Below are positions 16,314 through 22,503 of a stretch of DNA of 22,503 nucleotides, piece by piece. The stretch is from the NCBI GenBank assembly GCA_002493515.1, contig DKYZ01000047.1:9918-32420 (forward strand). Reading direction: 5' to 3'. Made by a program: the position numbers and the translations under genes. Within the stretch, counting starts at the first letter, position 1. Each line of letters opens with the position of its first letter. The notes under the pieces were generated by a model, which saw only the letters and a program-made list of their open reading frames with translations, had not been told where the DNA came from and searched no databases. This DNA is from Porphyromonadaceae bacterium UBA7087. Lineage in GTDB: Bacteria > Bacteroidota > Bacteroidia > Bacteroidales > Muribaculaceae.

Positions 16314-18265
16314 GACGTGCCTGGCGCGTTGTCATTCTCCTTTCGGCCATAGTGGCGGCGGCAGGTCTGTCGCTCGCCCAGGATGCCGCCGACCGGCGCA
16401 AGGCGCGGAAGGAGAAGGAGACCGAGGAGTCATATCATCGGCCTGCGGTGTCGCGTCCTGTCAAGCCCACGGTGCCGGATTCCAACCGTTTCCGCAGCGA
16501 CAGGGTATTCCTGGAGAAAGCCGACTCGCTCTATAGGGAAGCCTATGACTATGAGGGGCGTCAGATCGTGAAGGGGGATGTCCGGTTCCGGCAGGCCGGC
16601 ATGTGGATGTTTTGCGACTCCGCGTATTATTATCCGGAACTGAACTCCATGGATGCCTTCGGCCATGTGCGCATGGAGCAGGGCGACACTCTTTTCGTGT
16701 ATGCCGACAAGGTGTTCTATAACGGCGACGAGCGTCTGGCGCGTCTGCGCTGCGGAGCCTCGGAGCCGAAGGTGCGTCTTGTGAACCGTGACGTCACTCT
16801 CGTCACCGACAGCCTCGACTACAGTCTGGCGATGGAGCTCGGATGGTATGACAGGGGCGGAAAGATCGACGACAAGGTCAATACGCTGACTTCGGTGATA
16901 GGGGAATATTCACCCGGCACGAAGAACGCGGAATTCTATAAGGATGTTGTGCTGGTCAACAACCGTGACGGTTTCACGATGTATACCGACACGCTCTACT
17001 ACAACACGGGCACGCACATAGCGCGTATCGAGAGCGAGACGGAGATCCAGGGTGAGAACGACACAATCCTGACGCGCCGTGGCATCTACAACACCGAGCT
17101 TGGAAACGCGGAACTTATCTCTCGGAGCACAATCATCCACCGCGACACCAACAACAATGTGACGACCCTGGAGGGGGATTCTATCATCTACGACAAGGCC
17201 ACCCGCATCAGCAGGGCGTATATGTTCCGTGGCCTGGGTAAGGTGGCCACTCCCATGGTGCTTACCGACACGGCCCACAAGACGAAGCTTATAGGGGGAT
17301 TCGGCCTGTACAACGACTCGACCCGCGAGGCTCACGCCACACAATATCCGCTCCTGATGGAATACTCACGCCCGGACACAATATTCCTGCGCGCCGATAC
17401 TATCAAGACATTCATTCTGACGAAAAAGGTCTGGCCCGACAGCATAGCGCGTCTGCAGCTTGCCGACAGTGTGGCTCCCGATTCCTCGCTCATGGTTGAT
17501 AAGGAATTTCATGTGGCCCAGGCCTTCCGGCGCGCCCGTTTCTTCAAGGAGGATCTCCAGGGCGTGGCTGACTCAATGGTTTTCCATGAGAGCGACTCCA
17601 TGCTCTACATGTATCGCAAGCCCGCGGTCTGGAGCGGTGAGCGCCAGGTATACGGCAACCGCATCGACGTGCATTTCAATGACTCCACAGCCGACTGGGC
17701 CCTGCTTCCAGAGCAGGGTATGATGGTGGAATATGTAGGGGAGGATTTCTACAACCAGCTTGCCGGAAAGAGGATGCTCGCCACCTTTGACGACCAGGAG
17801 CTGAAGCGCCTGGAGGTAGACGGCAATGTCGAGGCCATATTCCTTCCGCAGGAGAGCGACTCCACCTACAACCGCCTGGTTAACGCGGAGAGCTCATTCC
17901 TTACAATCGACATGAATGGCCGGGATATGGAGCGTCTGAAGATGTGGCCGGAGGTGTCTGGTACGGTGACGCCGCTTTTTCTTGTGAAGCGCCAGCAGCA
18001 GTATCTGCAGAAATTCATCTGGCTTGAGCGCATACGCCCGCGCAGGGAATGGTATGGAGGAAAAGTGAGATGGGCCGACGACCTTGGGGAGGTGCCCGAC
18101 GAGCTGGAAGAGTACTTCAGCCAGCCGCCGATATTCCCGGAGTCGAGTCAGCCCGCATTGCCTTCCGCAAAATCAGAAAAATCGGAAAAATCGGAGAAAT
18201 CGGAAGAATCAGATAACTCCGATAACTCCGATAACCCCGATAACCCCAGCAATCAAGCCCAATGA
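16310..18265 (+). CDS. OstA-like (LptA/LptD-N-like) protein
   Basis: This 651-residue exported protein has a signal peptide (about 1-24, ending LSLAQ). It then has long stretches of repeated beta-strand units typical of OstA/LptA domains, for example the segments around GDVRFRQAGMWMFCDSAYYY, DTLFVYADKVFYNGDE, and DTLYYNTGTHIA. OstA-like proteins of the Bacteroidetes are thought to take part in LPS transport to the outer membrane by analogy with LptA. The last 32 residues (about 620-651) are low complexity, made of SEK and SDN/PDN triplets encoded by a 9-base tandem repeat. An upstream in-frame ATG at 16301 is possible; 16310 was chosen because it overlaps the surA stop as ATGA and starts right before the charged n-region. 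The stop overlaps mutL as ATGA. Confidence 0.82.
   Translation: MRRAWRVVILLSAIVAAAGLSLAQDAADRRKARKEKETEESYHRPAVSRPVKPTVPDSNRFRSDRVFLEKADSLYREAYDYEGRQIVKGDVRFRQAGMWMFCDSAYYYPELNSMDAFGHVRMEQGDTLFVYADKVFYNGDERLARLRCGASEPKVRLVNRDVTLVTDSLDYSLAMELGWYDRGGKIDDKVNTLTSVIGEYSPGTKNAEFYKDVVLVNNRDGFTMYTDTLYYNTGTHIARIESETEIQGENDTILTRRGIYNTELGNAELISRSTIIHRDTNNNVTTLEGDSIIYDKATRISRAYMFRGLGKVATPMVLTDTAHKTKLIGGFGLYNDSTREAHATQYPLLMEYSRPDTIFLRADTIKTFILTKKVWPDSIARLQLADSVAPDSSLMVDKEFHVAQAFRRARFFKEDLQGVADSMVFHESDSMLYMYRKPAVWSGERQVYGNRIDVHFNDSTADWALLPEQGMMVEYVGEDFYNQLAGKRMLATFDDQELKRLEVDGNVEAIFLPQESDSTYNRLVNAESSFLTIDMNGRDMERLKMWPEVSGTVTPLFLVKRQQQYLQKFIWLERIRPRREWYGGKVRWADDLGEVPDELEEYFSQPPIFPESSQPALPSAKSEKSEKSEKSEESDNSDNSDNPDNPSNQAQ
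18173..18253 (+). repeat. 9-base tandem repeat encoding the C-terminal tail of the OstA-like protein
   Basis: Nine units of nine bases run TCAGAAAAA, TCGGAAAAA, TCGGAGAAA, TCGGAAGAA, TCAGATAAC, TCCGATAAC, TCCGATAAC, CCCGATAAC, CCCAGCAAT. The later units are identical to those of the array at 4139-4210, in the same orientation and with the same change from TCC to CCC units towards the 3' side. Because nine is a multiple of three, unit gain or loss keeps the reading frame. The array ends eight bases before the mutL ATG. Confidence 0.92.
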
Positions 18266-20181
18266 GTGATATTATTCGTCTTCTCCCCGACTCCGTGGCA
18301 AATCAGATTGCCGCCGGAGAGGTGATACAGCGGCCGGCGTCGGTAATCAAAGAACTGGTGGAGAACTCCGTAGACGCCGGCGCTACCGACATAAAAATCT
18401 ATATAAAGGATGCCGGCAAGACCCTTATTCAGGTTGTTGACAATGGCAAGGGCATGACGGAGACCGATGCCCGCATGGCGTTCGAGCGACATGCCACCTC
18501 GAAGATCACAGCCGCCGACGATCTCTTCACTCTCCACACCATGGGGTTCAGAGGGGAGGCGCTCCCTTCAATCGGGGCAGTGTCGATGGTGGAGGTGCGC
18601 ACTCGTGTGAAGGACTCGCAGCTCGGCACCCGGCTTGTGATAAACTGCTCGCGCGTGGAGTCGCAGGAGCCTTGTGCCTGTGAGGTGGGCACCAGTATCA
18701 GCGTGAAGAACATATTCTGCAGCGTGCCGGCGCGACGCAAGTTCCTGAAGAGCGACAATGTGGAGCTTTCCAACATCATGCGCGAGTTCGAGCGTCTGGC
18801 TCTTGTGAACAACAACATACATCTCTCAATCGACACCGGGAGCGGACGCAGTCTCGACCTCCGTGCCGCCCCTTTCAAGCAGCGTATATCCGATATCTGG
18901 AAAAACAACCTGAATCTCCAGCTTCTCCCCATAGAGGTTGACACGTCGCTGGTGAAGATTTCCGGCTACGTGTCGCGTCCCGAGTTCGCGCGCAGACGCA
19001 ATCCGCTGCAATATCTTATCGTCAACGGGCGCAATATGCGGCACCCATATTTCCATAAGGCGGTGACGCAGTGTTATGATTCCCTCATAGCTCCTGACAC
19101 GCAGCCATGCTACTTCGTCAAATTCGAGGTGGATCCGGCCACGATCGACGTCAATATCCATCCTACCAAGAATGAGATAAAATTCGAGTATGAGCAGGAG
19201 ATATGGCCGATTCTCCAGGCTGCGGTGAAGGCCGCCCTCGGAAAGTTCGGGGCTGTCCCCTCGATCGACTTCAATTCCGACGTGCTTCCCATGGAGCCGT
19301 TGGCAAAGGGGGAGACCCCGGAGGCTCCCACCCTCCATATTCCCGAGGGTTATAACCCGTTTACGTCGGCAGGAATGAGCGCCCCGTCGTTCTCAGTGCC
19401 TGGAAATACGGAACAGACGTCTTTCTCGGCGGCACAGTCGCTGCGCCCCTCGTCACGTTCAGCGGGAGAATCTTTTTCTTCCAAGGCTCCCCGCAAATGG
19501 CAGACGCTCTATGAGGAGTTTATGGAGGGGGCCAGGACGAGCCGTGAGGAAGCGGACGCTGCCTCTGCGCGTCTGCCGGAGATGGAGGAGACGTCTTTTT
19601 CGCCGATATGCATACAGTATGCCCAGAAATATATCGTCACCACGAGCCGGGAGGGCCTTCTGCTTATCGACCAGCACAGGGCGCATGTGAAGGTGCTCTA
19701 TGAGCGCACCCTGGAGCGTGTCAGCCATGGGGGCAGCGTGGCCCAGGGGGTGATGTTTCCCGAGACGCTGAGGCTCGATCCCGAGCATAGGGCGGCGTTC
19801 GCGGAGGTGGAGCCCGACCTGGCTGCGATGGGTTTCAAGTTGGAATACGACCAGGAGGATAAATGGAGGATTGTCTCGGTGCCGTCAATGCTGCGCAATG
19901 CCTCCGCCACCGACATAATCCTGAGGGTGCTTGACTCGGTGATGGAGGATTCCGTGAATTATGCGGGAGGCAAAGGTTCCGCGGGCAAGGATATGAGGGA
20001 GCGGATGGCTCTTGTGATGGCGCGCACGAGTGCCATTGAGAGTGGCCGCAGGCTCAGCGCGGAGGAGATGGAGCATCTTGTGGGGGATCTCTTCATGCTT
20101 GCCGATCCGGCCTTCACCCCCTCGGGCAACCGTGTGTATGTGGTCCTGAACGAGCAGACGTTGGCCGGGATGCTGAAGTGA
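18262..20181 (+). CDS. mutL: DNA mismatch repair protein MutL
   Basis: MutL links mismatch recognition by MutS to strand removal. The 639-residue protein has the GHKL ATPase motifs NQIAAGEV (14-21), ELVENSVDAGAT (31-42), DNGKGM (60-65), HATSKI (77-82) and GFRGEAL (95-101). A low-complexity linker (about 355-420) and a C-terminal dimerisation domain follow. The C-terminal endonuclease motif DQHA(X)2E(X)4E is degenerate: DQHRAHVKVLYE at 470-481 has Arg for Ala and Val for the first Glu. The CPHGRP-type zinc motif reads TPSGNR (619-624). The protein is therefore predicted to lack the nuclease of B. subtilis-type MutL. The start overlaps the OstA-like gene stop as ATGA. No terminator was found after the stop. 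Confidence 0.95.
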   Translation: MSDIIRLLPDSVANQIAAGEVIQRPASVIKELVENSVDAGATDIKIYIKDAGKTLIQVVDNGKGMTETDARMAFERHATSKITAADDLFTLHTMGFRGEALPSIGAVSMVEVRTRVKDSQLGTRLVINCSRVESQEPCACEVGTSISVKNIFCSVPARRKFLKSDNVELSNIMREFERLALVNNNIHLSIDTGSGRSLDLRAAPFKQRISDIWKNNLNLQLLPIEVDTSLVKISGYVSRPEFARRRNPLQYLIVNGRNMRHPYFHKAVTQCYDSLIAPDTQPCYFVKFEVDPATIDVNIHPTKNEIKFEYEQEIWPILQAAVKAALGKFGAVPSIDFNSDVLPMEPLAKGETPEAPTLHIPEGYNPFTSAGMSAPSFSVPGNTEQTSFSAAQSLRPSSRSAGESFSSKAPRKWQTLYEEFMEGARTSREEADAASARLPEMEETSFSPICIQYAQKYIVTTSREGLLLIDQHRAHVKVLYERTLERVSHGGSVAQGVMFPETLRLDPEHRAAFAEVEPDLAAMGFKLEYDQEDKWRIVSVPSMLRNASATDIILRVLDSVMEDSVNYAGGKGSAGKDMRERMALVMARTSAIESGRRLSAEEMEHLVGDLFMLADPAFTPSGNRVYVVLNEQTLAGMLK

Positions 20182-20229
20182 TTGGTTGGTCTATTGTTGT
20201 TGAACTTTAAATTATAAATTGATTTTTCC

Positions 20230-22284
20230 ATGACTTTGAGAATATTTGCTTTTGGAATTGGTCTTTTAGGTGGTGTGGCGGCGGTTACGGCCGGGTATCA
20301 TTACACGGGTGACGAGTATGTGGCTGCGGCTGACGTCCGGTTCGAGCCGGCGGTGGTCGAGGTGAGGAGCGAGGCTTGGCTCGACTCGCTGACATACGCG
20401 GGCGCGAGGATATTGCGCCGTCGCGGCGACCTGGCTCTCGCGTATCTTCCGATACGCCGTGATTCCGTCTCGCCGGAATCCCCGTCAAGGCTGCGGCGCG
20501 ATGATGGTCTGCGGCAGTCTCCGAGGCGCGTGATACGCCCGGTGCTCCACAAGGCGATGGAATGGTACGGAGCGGGAAGGGTTTTCTCGGGAGAGGGCCT
20601 TCCTCAGGGTTATGACGGCGGCGGGGTTGTGGTCGGCATATGCGATATCGGCATCGATCCCCTTCATCCTACTTTCATCGACGCCGGGTCGGGTGAGTCC
20701 AGAATACGCAGGATAGTGCAGTATAAGGAGTCGCAGGGGGAACGTATTGAGGTTTGTCCGGAGGATTATTCTGCATGGAAGACCGATACTGTCGCCGAGT
20801 GGCATGCCACGCATGTGGCCGGCATAATGGCCGGCGGTGGCGCCGGCTCGCCCTACAGGGGTGTGGCCCATGGGGCGGAGATTGTGGTGACCACGTCGCA
20901 GCTTTCGGATGTGGGGCTTCTGGCGGGAGTGGAGGATATCATAGAGTATGCGAGGAGTGTCGGCAAACCGGCGGTGGTGAATCTTTCCATGGGAAGCTAC
21001 AACGGCCCTCATGACGGGACTTCGCTTTTCTCGCGCTATATGGATATGCTCGGCGAGGAGGCGGTGATATGTCTTTCGGCGGGCAACGAGGGGAACCGCA
21101 GCAACACGCTGCAGTTTGATTTCAGGGATGGCCATGAGTATGCCGAGATGTGGATAGGAAGCCGCGACTACGCCAATTACGACATATACGGCATGACCGA
21201 CATATGGGGCCTGGACGGCGCTCCATTCGGGATAGAGCTGTTTGTGTATGACTCCAACGACGGCACGCGCGGCACTAAGTATCTCATGCCGCGTCTTGAG
21301 CTCGCCGATGGCGGCGTATGGGGGGTGGACTCAGGTTCTGACAGTGAGCTGGCGAAATATTTCAAGGGTGGCATAGAGGTGCGCGGCGGCATATGGCCCG
21401 GCAACGGCCGGAGGTATGTGCAGGTGGAGTATGATCTTCATACTGATGAGATGAGCAACAAGGGGAGGTGGGCCCGGTATAATCTCGGGCTGCGTGTGCT
21501 GGCGGACAAGGGGCAGCATGTCGACATATATGCCGACGGCAGTTATTCGACGTTGCGTGGTCTGGCGGCGGATGCCAGGCCTGGCAGCACGGCCTCGTTC
21601 AGCGACCTGGCCTGCGGCCATAATGTGGTGAGCGTGGGGATGTATAACAATGGCGGTCTTGCGGAGCCGGCGGGGATTGTGAGCGAATATTCGAGCTACG
21701 GGACTCTTGTCGACGGACGCGTGATGCCTCTTACCGTGGCCCCCGGCGCGTCGTTGGTGTCGGCCCTGTCCTCGTATGCCGATCCGGCGCCTTTGGCCGA
21801 CCATATTGTCGACGGGATATGGGCGCATCAGATGGGCACTTCGATGTCGTCGCCGTATGTGGCGGGTTTCATAGCCACGTGGCTTCAGGCGAACCCGGCT
21901 CTCGGGGTGGGGGATGTGAAGGAGATAATAGCGGCTACCAACCGCCATGACTATCCCGATTCTGAGAATCCGCGTCACGGACAGGGTTGGTTTGACCCGT
22001 ATGCCGGTTTGCTCAAGGCTCTTGAGTATGCCGGGATAGATGATGTCGGGGCGGATGCAATGGATATCAGATATGATATGGCGACTCAGACTTTGACTGT
22101 GTTGAGTCCCGGTGGCGCCTGCACCGTAAGGGTCTACAGTCTCGGCGGCGTCATGCAGACTGAGCATCGGGTAGATGACAGGCTCAGCCACGTAAGTCTC
22201 TCCGAGCTTGCTGAAGGCGTCTACATCGCGGTGGCGACCGCCCCCGACGGCACGTCAAGACGTCTGAAACTTCTTGTCGGGTAA
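20230..22284 (+). CDS. Secreted subtilisin-like (S8 family) serine protease
   Basis: This 684-residue exported protease has a signal peptide (about 1-21, ending VTA). It has a region of about 100 residues that could be a propeptide, then an S8 catalytic domain with Asp139 (GICDIGID), His192 (WHATHVAGI), oxyanion Asn286 (LSAGNEGN) and Ser538 (GTSMSSPYVAGF). The usual HGTH is HATH here. A large insertion of about 250 residues separates Asn286 from Ser538 and is partly beta-rich. Residues from about 610 to the end (VRVYSLGG, LSELAEGVYIAV, final KLLVG) resemble a type IX secretion sorting domain (type A). It starts 48 bases after mutL without an obvious promoter, and its leader contains AACTTTAAATTA. 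Substrate is unknown; export or surface attachment is inferred. Confidence 0.9.
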   Translation: MTLRIFAFGIGLLGGVAAVTAGYHYTGDEYVAAADVRFEPAVVEVRSEAWLDSLTYAGARILRRRGDLALAYLPIRRDSVSPESPSRLRRDDGLRQSPRRVIRPVLHKAMEWYGAGRVFSGEGLPQGYDGGGVVVGICDIGIDPLHPTFIDAGSGESRIRRIVQYKESQGERIEVCPEDYSAWKTDTVAEWHATHVAGIMAGGGAGSPYRGVAHGAEIVVTTSQLSDVGLLAGVEDIIEYARSVGKPAVVNLSMGSYNGPHDGTSLFSRYMDMLGEEAVICLSAGNEGNRSNTLQFDFRDGHEYAEMWIGSRDYANYDIYGMTDIWGLDGAPFGIELFVYDSNDGTRGTKYLMPRLELADGGVWGVDSGSDSELAKYFKGGIEVRGGIWPGNGRRYVQVEYDLHTDEMSNKGRWARYNLGLRVLADKGQHVDIYADGSYSTLRGLAADARPGSTASFSDLACGHNVVSVGMYNNGGLAEPAGIVSEYSSYGTLVDGRVMPLTVAPGASLVSALSSYADPAPLADHIVDGIWAHQMGTSMSSPYVAGFIATWLQANPALGVGDVKEIIAATNRHDYPDSENPRHGQGWFDPYAGLLKALEYAGIDDVGADAMDIRYDMATQTLTVLSPGGACTVRVYSLGGVMQTEHRVDDRLSHVSLSELAEGVYIAVATAPDGTSRRLKLLVG

Positions 22285-22293
22285 CCCCGGGGC

Positions 22294-22313
22294 GGCGGAC
22301 GTCCCCGTCCGCC
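22294..22313. repeat. Perfect inverted repeat after the protease gene
   Basis: GGCGGACG at 22294-22301 and CGTCCGCC at 22306-22313 form an 8-base GC-rich stem with a TCCC loop, beginning ten bases after the protease stop. There is no T-run on either side, so it is not a standard intrinsic terminator on sequence grounds. It could limit 3' decay or be a dispersed palindrome. Confidence 0.7.
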
Positions 22314-22503
22314 AGCCTATACGACGGAATTGGTCAATGTCTAGTGATAAATTTGTGGGCATGTTTAATTTGCATATTTATAGCCAATTAAGTGAGATGT
22401 GCAAAAAAAATGATATAAAAATCCTGATGAATTATAATAAACATTTCCTACTCTCCGTTTAATAGTTGTTAACTTTAAATTAGATACTGTTTCATTGAGT
22501 GTG
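22314..22503. other. AT-rich non-coding end of the window
   Basis: No convincing gene was found after the hairpin. The composition turns sharply AT-rich. TAAATTTG at 22348-22355 fits a -7 box but lacks a good -33 element. TTGTTAACTTTAAATTA at 22466-22482 resembles the leader of the protease gene (20197-20214), which suggests a gene starting just beyond the window. Confidence 0.5.

Noticed and set aside
22274..22462. 62-codon open frame after the protease gene
   Set aside because: It begins inside the protease gene in another frame, crosses the hairpin and AT-rich DNA, and has no recognisable protein character.

Overview
The window looks like ordinary chromosome from a member of the Bacteroidales, most likely a Muribaculaceae-like gut bacterium. 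The evidence is the moderately high GC coding sequence, the promoters of Bacteroidetes type (TTTG, about 20 bases, then TAnnTTTG), the scarcity of strong Shine-Dalgarno sites, and Bacteroidales-type proteins: DUF5063, an OstA-like LptA relative, a run of SurA/PpiC chaperones, and the tig-clpP-clpX-recQ order. The family placement is inferred from recognised sequences, not from a search. Fifteen protein genes are supported. No RNA gene, insertion sequence, phage gene or CRISPR array was seen.

Layout. A phosphohexomutase gene on the minus strand (96-1847) ends in a clear terminator. It is divergent from a plus-strand group: yicC, gmk, nadD, a DUF5063 gene and an M18 aminopeptidase (2038-6034), closely packed or overlapping by ATGA except for one 80-base gap filled by a 9-base tandem repeat. 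Next comes protein quality control. Trigger factor (6188-7564) has its own promoter and terminator and is followed by the clpP-clpX pair (7719-9677), which also ends in a terminator. recQ (9831-12008) has its own near-consensus promoter.

From 12108 to 20181 there is a tightly coupled envelope group: a double-parvulin prolyl isomerase, a lipoprotein resembling a SurA N-domain without parvulin domains, a SurA-like chaperone, and an OstA/LptA-like protein, with mutL attached to the end by an ATGA overlap. The first four probably handle outer-membrane protein folding and LPS transport. MutL belongs to mismatch repair and appears to lack the MutL endonuclease motifs. The last gene is a secreted subtilisin-like protease (20230-22284) with a C-terminal region resembling a type IX secretion sorting domain. 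After it lie a perfect hairpin and AT-rich DNA that probably leads into a gene beyond the window.

I saw no clearly new multi-gene system. The signals most worth checking are the same 9-base minisatellite at two gene boundaries 14 kb apart (in one it encodes the tail of the OstA-like protein), the degenerate MutL endonuclease site, the parvulin-less lipoprotein between two parvulin chaperones, and the inverted repeats around the trigger factor promoter and leader.
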